A stretch of 64,000 bases of DNA from Pseudomonas oleovorans subsp. oleovorans (lineage in GTDB: Bacteria > Pseudomonadota > Gammaproteobacteria > Pseudomonadales > Pseudomonadaceae). Of this stretch, positions 53,765-62,463 are shown one piece after another. The position numbers and the translations under genes were made by a program. The notes under the pieces are model-generated. The model made no database searches. It saw only the letters and a list, made by a program, of their open reading frames with translations, and was not told where the DNA came from. Each line of letters starts with the position of its first letter. The stretch's first letter is position 1. Where the stretch lies: contig NZ_NIUB01000006.1 of NCBI RefSeq assembly GCF_002197815.1, positions 62,001-126,000 of the forward strand. The letters are read 5' to 3'.

Positions 53765-54508
53765 ATGCGTGTAGAAGTCATCACCCTGTTCCCGGAAATG
53801 TTTGCCGCCATCGGCGAGTACGGCATCACCAGTCGAGCGGTCAAGCAGGAGCTTCTCAAGCTCAATTGCTGGAACCCGCGAGACTACACGACTGATCGTC
53901 ACCATACGGTGGATGACCGCCCTTTCGGCGGTGGTCCGGGAATGGTGATGAAAATCAAGCCTCTCGAGGATGCCTTGGCCGGTGCCAGGCAAGCCGCGGG
54001 AGAGAAGGCGAAGGTGATCTACCTGTCGCCGCAGGGCCGTAGCCTGAATCAGGCGGCGGTCCGCGAGCTGGCGCAGGAGGATGCACTGATCCTGATCGCT
54101 GGTCGTTATGAAGGCATCGACGAGCGTTTCATTGAGGCGCATGTCGATGAGGAATGGTCGATTGGCGACTACGTCCTGTCCGGCGGTGAGCTGCCGGCCA
54201 TGGTGCTGATCGACGCGGTGACGCGCCTTTTGCCTGGTGCATTGGGTCATGCCGATTCGGCCGAGGAGGACTCCTTTACGGATGGCCTGCTCGACTGCCC
54301 GCACTACACCCGCCCGGAGGTGTATGCGGATAAACGTGTTCCCGAAGTGTTGCTTAGTGGCAATCACGAACACATCCGGCGCTGGCGTTTGCAGCAGTCC
54401 CTTGGTCGGACCTGGGAACGTCGCGCTGATCTTCTGGATAGCCGCTCGCTTTCTGGAGAAGAGAAGAAGCTGCTGGAGGAATACATCCGCCAGCGGGACG
54501 ATAGTTAA
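53765..54508 (+). CDS. trmD: tRNA (guanine-N1)-methyltransferase
   Basis: 247 aa SPOUT methyltransferase. [13 protein letters not shown], the trefoil knot region [15 protein letters not shown] and [15 protein letters not shown], and the C-terminal domain are all present. It methylates G37 of tRNAs using SAM. Five bases after rimM. Confidence 0.98.
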   Translation: MRVEVITLFPEMFAAIGEYGITSRAVKQELLKLNCWNPRDYTTDRHHTVDDRPFGGGPGMVMKIKPLEDALAGARQAAGEKAKVIYLSPQGRSLNQAAVRELAQEDALILIAGRYEGIDERFIEAHVDEEWSIGDYVLSGGELPAMVLIDAVTRLLPGALGHADSAEEDSFTDGLLDCPHYTRPEVYADKRVPEVLLSGNHEHIRRWRLQQSLGRTWERRADLLDSRSLSGEEKKLLEEYIRQRDDS

Positions 54509-54550
54509 CGTATCGATGATGGGCCGGGAGGCTTGTCTTAGGAGCGCAGC

Positions 54551-54901
54551 ATGACCAACAAGATTATCCAGATGCTCGAAGCTGAGCAGATGAACAAAGA
54601 AATACCGACTTTCGCCCCTGGCGACACCGTAGTCGTACAAGTGAAAGTAAAGGAAGGCGACCGTCAGCGTCTGCAGGCCTTCGAAGGCGTGGTTATCGCC
54701 AAGCGTAACCGCGGCCTGAACAGCGCCTTCACCGTGCGCAAGATCTCCAGCGGCGTTGGCGTTGAGCGTACCTTCCAGACCTACAGCCCGCTGGTTGACA
54801 GCCTGGCAGTCAAGCGTCGTGGTGACGTGCGCAAAGCCAAGCTGTACTACCTCCGCGATCTGTCCGGCAAAGCCGCACGCATCAAGGAAAAGCTGTCCTA
54901 A
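54551..54901 (+). CDS. rplS: 50S ribosomal protein L19
   Basis: 116 aa, with [20 protein letters not shown] and [16 protein letters not shown], both typical of L19. AGGAGC lies before the ATG. A terminator follows, closing the operon. Confidence 0.98.
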   Translation: MTNKIIQMLEAEQMNKEIPTFAPGDTVVVQVKVKEGDRQRLQAFEGVVIAKRNRGLNSAFTVRKISSGVGVERTFQTYSPLVDSLAVKRRGDVRKAKLYYLRDLSGKAARIKEKLS

Positions 54902-54923
54902 GTTCGGACGCTTCTCTGACAAA

Positions 54924-54945
54924 GGCAGCCTAAGGGCTGCTTTTG
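54924..54945 (+). terminator. Terminator of the rpsP-rplS operon
   Basis: GGCAGCC, a TAA loop and GGGCTGC, then TTTTGTCGTTT, 23 bp after rplS. Confidence 0.85.
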
Positions 54946-54967
54946 TCGTTTCTGGCTTGCAGTGATC

Positions 54968-55396
54968 ATGAGTGGCATTGAGATGACCCCGAGAGAGCAA
55001 GAGATCCAGCGACGCATCGCACTGTCGGAAACCCGTGTGACCAAGGCGGTGTTTCCACCGACCACCAATCATCACAACACCCTCTTCGGCGGCACCGCGC
55101 TGGCCTGGATGGACGAAGTGTCGTTCATCGCTGCTACGCGGTTCTGCCGTCTGCCGTTGGTCACCGTTTCCAGCGATCGCATCGATTTCAAGCACGCGAT
55201 ACCGGCGGGCTCCATCGTCGAGTTGGTTGGGCGGGTAATCAAGGTCGGCAATACCAGCCTCAAGGTGGAGGTTGAGGTGTTCGTCGAGGGGCTGTATCAG
55301 GAAGGGCGCGAGCGGGCGATCAGCGGTAGTTTCAGCTTCGTCGCCGTCGATGATCAGCAGAAGCCAGTGCCGGTATTGCCGGGATTCGCTAGCTAG
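54968..55396 (+). CDS. Acyl-CoA thioesterase, hotdog fold (YciA-like)
   Basis: 142 aa. VFPPTTNHHNTLFGGTALAW with the hotdog helix Asp in WMDEVSFIA, and the C-terminal SGSFSFVAVDDQQKPVP, match YciA-type thioesterases that hydrolyse short and medium acyl-CoAs. The ATG at 54968 or one at 54983 could be the start. Confidence 0.88.
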   Translation: MSGIEMTPREQEIQRRIALSETRVTKAVFPPTTNHHNTLFGGTALAWMDEVSFIAATRFCRLPLVTVSSDRIDFKHAIPAGSIVELVGRVIKVGNTSLKVEVEVFVEGLYQEGRERAISGSFSFVAVDDQQKPVPVLPGFAS

Positions 55397-55502
55397 CCAT
55401 TTGCCGGCCTTGGGCAAGGGCCGCTGATCGTCGGCCTGGTCTGCTGGTGCGTCGGGTGTTGGCTGTGGAACACTTGCCTACCCTGTAATTGAAGGTCAAT
55501 CG

Positions 55503-56399
55503 ATGCCTGCGCTGACTCACCCTCTGATCGAGCGCTTCCTCGAAGCCCTATGGTTGGAAAAAGGGCTTTCCGCCCATACTCAGGCCGCCTATCGCAGTGA
55601 TCTGGAGCACTTCAATGGCTGGCTCGCTGGGCGTGGCCTGGCGCTGCAGCATATCGGCCGCGACGCCATTCTCGATCACCTGGCCTGGCGTCTCGAGCAG
55701 GGCTATCAGGCGCGCTCCACGGCGCGCTTTCTCTCCGGTGTGCGCGGCTTCTACCGTTTCCTGCTGCGTGAAGCACTGATCAGCGAAGACCCGACCTTGC
55801 AGGTCGAGCTGCCGCAGATCGGCCGGCCACTGCCCAAGTCACTGTCCGAAGCGGATGTCGAGGCGTTGCTGCAGGCGCCGGACCTGGATGACCCCATCGG
55901 CCTGCGTGATCGCGCCATGCTCGAGGTGCTCTACGCCTGCGGTTTGCGTGTCAGCGAGCTGGTCGGTCTGACGCTGGAGCAGGTCAATCTGCGTCAGGGC
56001 GTACTGCGGGTGTTCGGTAAAGGCAGCAAGGAGCGTCTTGTACCGTTGGGTGAAGAGGCTATTGCCTGGATCGAGCGCTACATACGCGAGGCGCGTCCGC
56101 TGTTGCTGGGCGGCAAACCCAGCGATGTGCTGTTTCCCAGCTTGCGTGGCGAGCAGATGACTCGGCAGACCTTCTGGCATCGCATCAAGCATCAGGCCCA
56201 GGTCGCTGGCATCAGCAAGGCGTTGTCGCCGCACACATTGCGCCACGCCTTCGCCACGCATCTGCTCAATCACGGCGCCGATCTGCGGGTGGTGCAGATG
56301 TTGCTGGGGCACAGTGACCTGTCCACCACGCAGATCTACACCCATATCGCACGTGCCCGTTTGCAGGAGCTGCATGCGCAACACCACCCGCGTGGCTGA
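55503..56399 (+). CDS. xerD: Site-specific tyrosine recombinase XerD
   Basis: 298 aa with all catalytic residues: Arg149, Lys173, His244, Arg247, His270 and the nucleophile Tyr279. The N-terminal SAM-like DNA-binding domain is complete. With XerC it resolves chromosome dimers at dif. Placement before dsbC is the usual Pseudomonas order, and this is the host recombinase, not an island integrase. Confidence 0.97.
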   Translation: MPALTHPLIERFLEALWLEKGLSAHTQAAYRSDLEHFNGWLAGRGLALQHIGRDAILDHLAWRLEQGYQARSTARFLSGVRGFYRFLLREALISEDPTLQVELPQIGRPLPKSLSEADVEALLQAPDLDDPIGLRDRAMLEVLYACGLRVSELVGLTLEQVNLRQGVLRVFGKGSKERLVPLGEEAIAWIERYIREARPLLLGGKPSDVLFPSLRGEQMTRQTFWHRIKHQAQVAGISKALSPHTLRHAFATHLLNHGADLRVVQMLLGHSDLSTTQIYTHIARARLQELHAQHHPRG

Positions 56400-56518
56400 T
56401 GCGCTGGCGGAATGGGGGGCCGTTGGCTGCGCCATCTGCTAGCTGGTCGGCTGTCCGGTGTTGCATCTGTGGTAGGCTGTTGCGATCTTCAACGGTCCGT
56501 CGTTCGACAGGAGTATTC

Positions 56519-57244
56519 ATGTCCCTGACCCGTATTTCCCTGGCTCTGGCACTTGTGCTGGGCAGTAGCGCCGCCCTGGCTGCCGATCCTGATCAGGCCA
56601 TTCGCCAGTCGCTCAAGTCGCTCGACGCCAATTTGCCGATCGAGGCGATTGCCGAAAGCCCGTTGCCGGGTATCTATCAGGTGCAGCTGGAGGGCGGCCG
56701 TCAGCTCTATACCAGTGCCGATGGTCAGTTCCTGATCCAGGGTTATCTGTTTCAGGTCAAGGACGGTAAGGCCGTCAACCTGACCGAGCTCGAAGAAAGC
56801 CGCGCGGTGGCCAAGCAGATCAATGCCATTCCGGCCAAGGAAATGGTGGTGTTCGCGCCGAAGGCGCCGAAGACCCATATCACCGTGTTCACCGATACCG
56901 ACTGCGGCTACTGCCAGAAGCTGCACAGTGAAGTGCCCGAGCTCAACCGTCTGGGCGTCGAAGTGCGTTATGTCGCCTTCCCGCGCCAGGGCCTGAACAG
57001 CCCGGCGGCCAAGGAGCTGGTCAATGTCTGGTGCGCCAAGGATCAGCAGGAGGCGATGAACCGCGCCAAGACCCGCCAGAGCGTAGCCGATGCCTCCTGT
57101 GACAACCCGGTGGCCAAGCAGTACCAGCTCGGCCAGATGATTGGGGTCAATGGTACGCCGGCTATCGTGCTGGCCAACGGCAAGATGATTCCGGGCTATC
57201 AGCCGGCGCCGCAGTTGGCCAAAATTGCGCTGGAGTCGAACTAA
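56519..57244 (+). CDS. dsbC: Thiol:disulfide interchange protein DsbC
   Basis: 241 aa. Signal peptide (MSLTRISLALALVLGSSAAL, cleavage near AADP), dimerisation domain, and a thioredoxin fold with CGYC (Cys129, Cys132). It isomerises disulfides in the periplasm. GGAG 8 bp before the ATG supports the start. The gene ends exactly at the edge of a MITE-like element. Confidence 0.95.
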   Translation: MSLTRISLALALVLGSSAALAADPDQAIRQSLKSLDANLPIEAIAESPLPGIYQVQLEGGRQLYTSADGQFLIQGYLFQVKDGKAVNLTELEESRAVAKQINAIPAKEMVVFAPKAPKTHITVFTDTDCGYCQKLHSEVPELNRLGVEVRYVAFPRQGLNSPAAKELVNVWCAKDQQEAMNRAKTRQSVADASCDNPVAKQYQLGQMIGVNGTPAIVLANGKMIPGYQPAPQLAKIALESN

Positions 57245-57499
57245 GAACCTGTCCACGAGCTGCTGTGCGTCGGCTCTGCTGCGTTAAAAACAGGCCCGGA
57301 AAGCCGCTTGCGGCTAACGCACCTCAGTGCGGCCCGAAAGGGTGAGCGAAGCGAGTAATGCTCATTTACACCTCGTAAACTGCGCTTCCTTGCCTGTTTG
57401 ACTCGCTGGCGCTCGCCCTTCGGGCCAGCCTTCGGCTGTTACTCCCGCTGGTCGTTGCGCCTTGCATAGCTCTAGCTCGCGAGCTCGTGATCAGGTTCT
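57244..57499. mobile_element. MITE-like element with about 18-bp terminal inverted repeats
   Basis: Left end AGAACCTGTCCACGAGCT, right end the complement of AGAACCTGATCACGAGCT (16 of 18 matching). The 256-bp interior is GC-rich, with internal complementary stretches and no open frame of its own. It begins at the last base of the dsbC stop codon and ends 108 bp before hom. It is probably non-autonomous and mobilised by a transposase elsewhere. Confidence 0.65.
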
Positions 57500-57524
57500 G
57501 TGAGCGGTGGATTGACTAACAAAC

Positions 57525-57577
57525 AGCCGCTTCGTAAGGTGCGGCTCTTTATCTGCGGCCGGAGCATGCTCCGGCCG
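57525..57577 (+). promoter_or_regulatory. Tandem hairpins in the hom leader
   Basis: AGCCGC/GCGGCT (57525-57546) followed by CTTTATC, then a 22-bp perfect palindrome at 57556-57577 followed by TTTC. They may terminate dsbC transcription or attenuate hom. No leader peptide was found. Confidence 0.5.
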
Positions 57578-57606
57578 TTTCGTGCAGTGCTGATGGGGAA
57601 TTGAGT

Positions 57607-58911
57607 GTGAAGCCGGTCAAAGTGGGCATCTGTGGGTTGGGCACCGTCGGTGGCGGTACGTTGAATGTACTCAAGCGCAATGCCGAGGAGATTACTCGGC
57701 GCGCCGGTCGCGGCATCGAGATTGCCCAGATCGCCATTCGTTCCCCCAAGCCGCAGTACGACACCACCGGCATTGCCATGACCAGCGACGTGTTCGAGCT
57801 GGTCAACAACCCCGAGATCGATATCGTCATCGAGCTGATCGGCGGTTACACCCTGGCCAAGGAGCTGGTGCTCAAGGCCATCGACAACGGCAAGCATGTG
57901 GTCACCGCCAACAAGGCGTTGATCGCCGTACACGGCAACGAGATCTTCGCCAAGGCGCGCGAGAAGGGCGTGATCGTCGCTTTCGAAGCGGCTGTGGCTG
58001 GCGGTATTCCGGTGATCAAGGCGATCCGCGAGGGGCTTGCGGCCAACCGCATCAACTGGCTGGCCGGCATCATCAACGGCACCGGCAACTTCATCCTCAC
58101 CGAGATGCGCGAGAAGGGTCGTGCCTTCGAGGACGTGCTCAAGGAAGCGCAGGCGCTGGGTTATGCCGAAGCTGATCCGACTTTCGACGTCGAAGGCATC
58201 GATGCCGCGCACAAGCTGACCATTCTCGCATCCATCGCTTTCGGCATCCCGTTGCAGTTCGACAAGGCCTACACCGAAGGCATTACCAAGCTGACCACAG
58301 CCGACGTGAACTATGCCGAGGCGTTGGGCTATCGCATCAAGCACCTGGGTGTCGCTCGCCGCACCGATGCAGGCATCGAGCTGCGCGTGCACCCGACGCT
58401 GATTCCGGCCGATCGCCTGATCGCCAACGTCAACGGCGTGATGAACGCGGTGATGGTCAATGGCGATGCCGTCGGCAGCACCCTGTACTACGGCGCGGGC
58501 GCCGGCATGGAGCCGACCGCTTCGGCAGTGGTGGCTGATCTGGTAGATGTGGTGCGTGCACTTACTACCGATCCGACCAACCGCGTGCCGCACCTGGCCT
58601 TCCAGCCGGATTCGCTCTCCGATCACCCGATCCTGCCCATTGCCGAGTGCGAGAGCGCCTACTACCTGCGCATCCAGGCCAAGGATCATCCTGGCGTGCT
58701 GGCCCAGGTGGCGAGCATTCTCTCCGAGCGCGGCATCAATATCGAGTCGATCATGCAGAAGGAAGCCGAGGAGCAGGACGGCCTGGTACCGATGATCCTG
58801 GTCACCCACCGTGTGGTCGAGGCGCGTATCATCGAGGCCATCGCCGCCATGGAAGCGCTGGATGGCGTGACCTCGCCTGTCATGCGCCTGCGCGTCGAAC
58901 AGCTCAACTAA
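57607..58911 (+). CDS. hom: Homoserine dehydrogenase
   Basis: 434 aa. Rossmann motif GICGLGTVGGGT at the start, catalytic region AGIINGTGNFILTEM near 155, and a C-terminal ACT domain (SAYYLRIQAKDHPGVLAQVA). It reduces aspartate semialdehyde to homoserine; the ACT domain implies threonine feedback. The GTG at 57607, with GGGGA 7 bp upstream, gives the family N-terminus MKPVKVGI; a TTG two codons earlier is less likely. Confidence 0.96.
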   Translation: MKPVKVGICGLGTVGGGTLNVLKRNAEEITRRAGRGIEIAQIAIRSPKPQYDTTGIAMTSDVFELVNNPEIDIVIELIGGYTLAKELVLKAIDNGKHVVTANKALIAVHGNEIFAKAREKGVIVAFEAAVAGGIPVIKAIREGLAANRINWLAGIINGTGNFILTEMREKGRAFEDVLKEAQALGYAEADPTFDVEGIDAAHKLTILASIAFGIPLQFDKAYTEGITKLTTADVNYAEALGYRIKHLGVARRTDAGIELRVHPTLIPADRLIANVNGVMNAVMVNGDAVGSTLYYGAGAGMEPTASAVVADLVDVVRALTTDPTNRVPHLAFQPDSLSDHPILPIAECESAYYLRIQAKDHPGVLAQVASILSERGINIESIMQKEAEEQDGLVPMILVTHRVVEARIIEAIAAMEALDGVTSPVMRLRVEQLN

Positions 58912-58968
58912 TCCCGTGTCCACCCGCAGGCGCAGGCCTGCGGGTGCAGTCGAACGAAGGTTTATCCC

Positions 58969-60378
58969 ATGCGCTATATCAGTACCCGCGGCCAGGCGCC
59001 GGCCCTGAATTTCGAAGACGTGCTGCTGGCTGGCCTAGCCAGTGATGGCGGCCTCTACGTGCCGGAGAATCTGCCGCGCTTCACCGTCGAGGAGATCGCT
59101 TCCTGGGCCGGCCTGCCGTACCACGAGCTGGCCTTCCGGGTGATGCGCCCGTTCGTTGCCGGCTCCATCGCTGATGCCGACTTCAAAAAGATTCTCGAAG
59201 AGACCTACGGTGTGTTCGAGCACAACGCCGTGGCGCCGCTGCGGCAGCTCAATGGCAATGAGTGGGTGCTGGAGCTGTTCCACGGCCCGACCCTGGCGTT
59301 CAAGGACTTTGCCCTGCAACTGCTCGGCCGCCTGCTCGACCACGTACTGGCCAAGCGCGGCGAGCGCGTGGTGATCATGGGCGCCACCAGTGGCGATACC
59401 GGCTCGGCCGCCATCGAAGGCTGCAAGGCCTGCGACAACGTCGACATCTTCATCATGCACCCGCACAACCGCGTGTCCGAAGTGCAGCGCCGGCAGATGA
59501 CCACCATCCTCGGCGAGAACATCCACAACATCGCCATCGAAGGCAACTTCGATGACTGCCAGGAGATGGTCAAGGCCAGCTTCGCCGACCAGGGCTTCCT
59601 CAAGGGCACGCGCCTGGTGGCGGTCAACTCGATCAACTGGGCGCGGATCATGGCCCAGATCGTCTACTACTTCCACGCTGCGCTGCAGCTCGGCGCGCCG
59701 GCGCGATCCATCGCCTTCTCGGTGCCGACCGGCAACTTCGGCGATATCTTTGCTGGTTACCTGGCGCGCAACATGGGCCTGCCGGTCAGCCAGCTGATCG
59801 TCGCCACCAACCGCAACGACATCCTGCACCGCTTCATGAGCGGCAATCAGTATGTAAAAGAAACCCTGCACGCGACCTTGTCGCCGTCGATGGACATCAT
59901 GGTCTCGTCCAACTTCGAGCGCCTGCTGTTCGACCTGCATGGGCGTAATGGTGCGGCTATCGTCGGCTTGATGGATACTTTCAAGCAAGGTGGTGGCTTC
60001 AGTGTCGAGGAAGATCGCTGGAGCGAGGCGCGCAAGCTGTTCGATTCGCTGGCGGTGAATGACGAGCAGACCTGCGAGACCATCACTGAGGTGTACAGGG
60101 AGTGTGGCGAGCTGCTCGATCCGCACACCGCCATCGGTGTGCGCGCCGCGCGTGAGTGCCGCCGCAGTCTGGCGACGCCCATGGTGGTGCTGGGTACCGC
60201 GCATCCGGTCAAATTCCCCGAGGCGGTGGAAAAGGCCGGTATCGACGCCGTGCCGGCGCTGCCGGCGCACCTGGCCGATCTGTTCCAGCGCGAGGAGCGC
60301 TGCACCGTACTGGCCAATGACCTGAAGACCGTGCAGCAGTTCGTTGCCGCGCATGGTAATCGCGGCAAGCCGCTCTGA
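58969..60378 (+). CDS. thrC: Threonine synthase
   Basis: 469 aa, PLP type. MRYISTRGQAPALNFEDVLL is the family start, and the PLP Lys lies in LAFKDFALQ. It makes threonine from O-phosphohomoserine. It follows hom by 57 bp with a CACCCGCAGG/CCTGCGGGTG hairpin between, so hom and thrC form one operon. Confidence 0.97.
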   Translation: MRYISTRGQAPALNFEDVLLAGLASDGGLYVPENLPRFTVEEIASWAGLPYHELAFRVMRPFVAGSIADADFKKILEETYGVFEHNAVAPLRQLNGNEWVLELFHGPTLAFKDFALQLLGRLLDHVLAKRGERVVIMGATSGDTGSAAIEGCKACDNVDIFIMHPHNRVSEVQRRQMTTILGENIHNIAIEGNFDDCQEMVKASFADQGFLKGTRLVAVNSINWARIMAQIVYYFHAALQLGAPARSIAFSVPTGNFGDIFAGYLARNMGLPVSQLIVATNRNDILHRFMSGNQYVKETLHATLSPSMDIMVSSNFERLLFDLHGRNGAAIVGLMDTFKQGGGFSVEEDRWSEARKLFDSLAVNDEQTCETITEVYRECGELLDPHTAIGVRAARECRRSLATPMVVLGTAHPVKFPEAVEKAGIDAVPALPAHLADLFQREERCTVLANDLKTVQQFVAAHGNRGKPL

Positions 60379-60395
60379 GGCTGTCGCTTCGATAA

Positions 60396-60420
60396 AACCG
60401 GCGCCCTCGTGGCGCCGGTT
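60396..60420. terminator. Bidirectional terminator between thrC and the small membrane protein gene
   Basis: AACCGGCGCC, CTCGT, GGCGCCGGTT with T-rich flanks on both sides. Confidence 0.8.
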
Positions 60421-60424
60421 TCGT

Positions 60425-60679
60425 TTACAGGGCGAAGATCAGGCCGGCTAGCGCCATCAGAATGATCAAAATCAGCCAGATCAGCGCATTGAGGCGGCTG
60501 GCGCGTACCACGGCAGCGCCACGCATACGTATGGGCGGGTTGTCTTCCAGGTATCGGTCGACGCGGCGCTCGGCTTCCTTCTGGTCGTTGGCCAGGTTTT
60601 CGCTGAGCAGGTCGATGGCGGCCTGGCGTTGATTGGCATGCAGCAGTTGGCGTACGGCCGGGGGGAGTTCGTCAATCAT
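60425..60679 (-). CDS. Small protein with C-terminal membrane helix
   Basis: 84 aa. N-terminal helical part (MIDELPPAVRQLLHANQRQA) with charged helices, then one membrane helix NALIWLILIILMALAGLIFA at the C-terminus. GAGG 9 bp before the ATG at 60679 supports the start. Function unknown; similar short proteins follow thrC in Pseudomonas. Confidence 0.75.
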   Translation of the reverse strand: MIDELPPAVRQLLHANQRQAAIDLLSENLANDQKEAERRVDRYLEDNPPIRMRGAAVVRASRLNALIWLILIILMALAGLIFAL

Positions 60680-61048
60680 GCGGCCGATCCTCTTGATCAG
60701 GTGAGCGTCAGTCAGTCCGTGCTGGTGGCGACTGTTGGTCGGCACCTGATGTCGTCACAGTGGCAAGCTGGCAGTCATGGAGATGCTGCAGTTACCTTTA
60801 ATAAGCCCTCGTAGTCGAGATATTGGCAAGGCGCCAGTTGACCATCGCCACTGCATGTCTGCGCTGCCGGTATCGAACGGTGCTTGCAGCGCTTGCGCAG
60901 GGCACGCAAGAATTGCCGGAGAGGGCAATAGCCTCCTGTCGCGAATAAGGGTTATGCAAACGAATACCGATATTGGCTGGCGTAGTTGTGGCGTTACATG
61001 GGAGGTATCCATCTCGATCCTTTGCATGACGGCAGGCGGCGTAGCATC
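60680..61048. other. Intergenic region before the rhomboid gene
   Basis: No gene recognised. It should contain the promoters of the divergent genes. Start codons for the rhomboid protein are possible from 60986 onward. Confidence 0.45.
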
Positions 61049-61597
61049 GTGAGGCGAGGCTGGCTGGTCGAGTTGCGTCCGCTGCTGTTGATCAGTGGCG
61101 CGCTGCTGCTGGTGCAACTGGTCAATGCTTCGCTCGGTGGCGCCTTGAACGTCTGGGGGCTGGTGCCCCGGCATATCGAGGCGCTGCCTGGCATTCTCCT
61201 CGCGCCCTGGCTGCACGGCAGTTGGGCGCATTTGCTGAGTAACCTCAGTGGACTACTGGTGCTCGGTAGCCTGGTGTTGTTGCGTTCGCGTAGAGACTTC
61301 TATTTGTCCAGCGCCTTCATCATTGTCGGTAGCGGTGTGTTGGTCTGGTTGTTCGGACGCACTGGTCTGCACGTTGGAGCCAGTGGCTGGCTTTTTGGCT
61401 TCTGGGGATTGCTGTTGGCGCGAGCCTGGTTCGAACGCAGCCTGCTCGACCTGTTGCTGGCTGTGCTGGTTTTTTGCCTTTATGGCGGCTGGTTTTTCGG
61501 TCTGTTGCCGCGTGCCGATGTCTCCTTTGAGTACCACCTGGCGGGTGCGTTTTGTGGCGTGTTATATGCCGCGCTGAGTCGCCGACAATATCGTTGA
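61049..61597 (+). CDS. Rhomboid-family intramembrane serine protease (rhombosortase-like)
   Basis: 182 aa from a GTG at 61049, with six membrane helices. Catalytic Ser112 is in GASGWLFG and His163 in EYHLAGAFCG; WAHLLSNLSGL carries the family His-x-x-x-N. The short form without extra domains resembles rhombosortases, which process GlyGly-CTERM proteins at the membrane. The start is uncertain: an ATG at 60998 would add 17 residues. Confidence 0.82.
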   Translation: MRRGWLVELRPLLLISGALLLVQLVNASLGGALNVWGLVPRHIEALPGILLAPWLHGSWAHLLSNLSGLLVLGSLVLLRSRRDFYLSSAFIIVGSGVLVWLFGRTGLHVGASGWLFGFWGLLLARAWFERSLLDLLLAVLVFCLYGGWFFGLLPRADVSFEYHLAGAFCGVLYAALSRRQYR

Positions 61598-61851
61598 ATG
61601 GACTGCAGCCGGCTCGGTGAGTAACTGGTGTGATTGCCTGGTTGGCCTGTGCCGAAGTAGCGATGCGCGCGACGGGGCAGGTGGTGTGAGGGTGGGGCGG
61701 GTTATGGCCTGAGCTCTTGCAGATAGAGCATCCTGTCGTGCCGGGCATCAGGGCGGCTCAAGTGGCTGACGATGCGCTTGTGTCCGGTCGGGCGGCGGAA
61801 GAGGTTTCGCGGTAGACTTGGCGACTTTCCCGACCAGCCAAGAAGCCCGCC

Positions 61852-62391
61852 ATGGCCCTGCCATCGACCACGTACAAGATCGAACTGAACCTCACCGACA
61901 TGGATCGCAGCGTCTATGAAAACCTGCGTTTCACCGTCGCGCGTCACCCGTCCGAAACCGAAGAGCGCCTGGCCGCGCGGTTGATCGCCTATGCGCTGTT
62001 CTATCACGAGCAACTGGCGTTCGGCCGCGGTCTGTCGGATGTCGACGAGCCGGCGCTGTGGGAAAAGAGCCTGGATGATCGCGTGCTGCACTGGATCGAA
62101 GTGGGGCAGCCGGATAGCGAGCGCATTACCTGGTGCTCGCGGCGTACCGAAAAATTCAGCCTGGTGGCCTACGGTAACCTGCGCGTGTGGCAAACCAAGT
62201 GCCTCGATCCCGTACGCAGCCTGAAGAATATCAACGTGGTCGCCCTGGGCCAGGAAGCATTGGCCGACCTGGCGCTGGACATGCCACGTTCGCTGAATTG
62301 GAGCGTGATGATCAGCGATGGTGAGTTGTTCGTCACCGACGAGCGTGGTCAGCACGAAATCCCCATTGAGTGGCTCGCTGGTCAGCGTTGA
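61852..62391 (+). CDS. yaeQ: YaeQ family protein
   Basis: 179 aa. The family is recognised by MALPSTTYKIELNLTDMDR and YGNLRVWQTKCLD. The fold is PD-(D/E)XK-like, yet no nuclease activity is established. E. coli YaeQ was once linked to RfaH-type hemolysin expression. The ATG at 61852 is the family start. Confidence 0.92.
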   Translation: MALPSTTYKIELNLTDMDRSVYENLRFTVARHPSETEERLAARLIAYALFYHEQLAFGRGLSDVDEPALWEKSLDDRVLHWIEVGQPDSERITWCSRRTEKFSLVAYGNLRVWQTKCLDPVRSLKNINVVALGQEALADLALDMPRSLNWSVMISDGELFVTDERGQHEIPIEWLAGQR

Positions 62392-62396
62392 AATCA

Positions 62397-62446
62397 TAGG
62401 GCGGGTGCAACCCGCCGGATCACTGTGGCGGGTTGCACCCGCCCTA
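62397..62446. repeat. Palindromic repeat between yaeQ and recJ
   Basis: TAGGGCGGGTGCAACCCGCC and its exact complement with a 10-bp spacer. It may terminate yaeQ transcription. Confidence 0.85.
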
Positions 62447-62463
62447 CAAGAAAAAGACCCAAG

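Noticed and set aside
55503..56399. Tyrosine recombinase as island integrase
   Set aside because: Sequence, residue numbering and the neighbour dsbC identify it as the housekeeping XerD, 20 kb from the island end.
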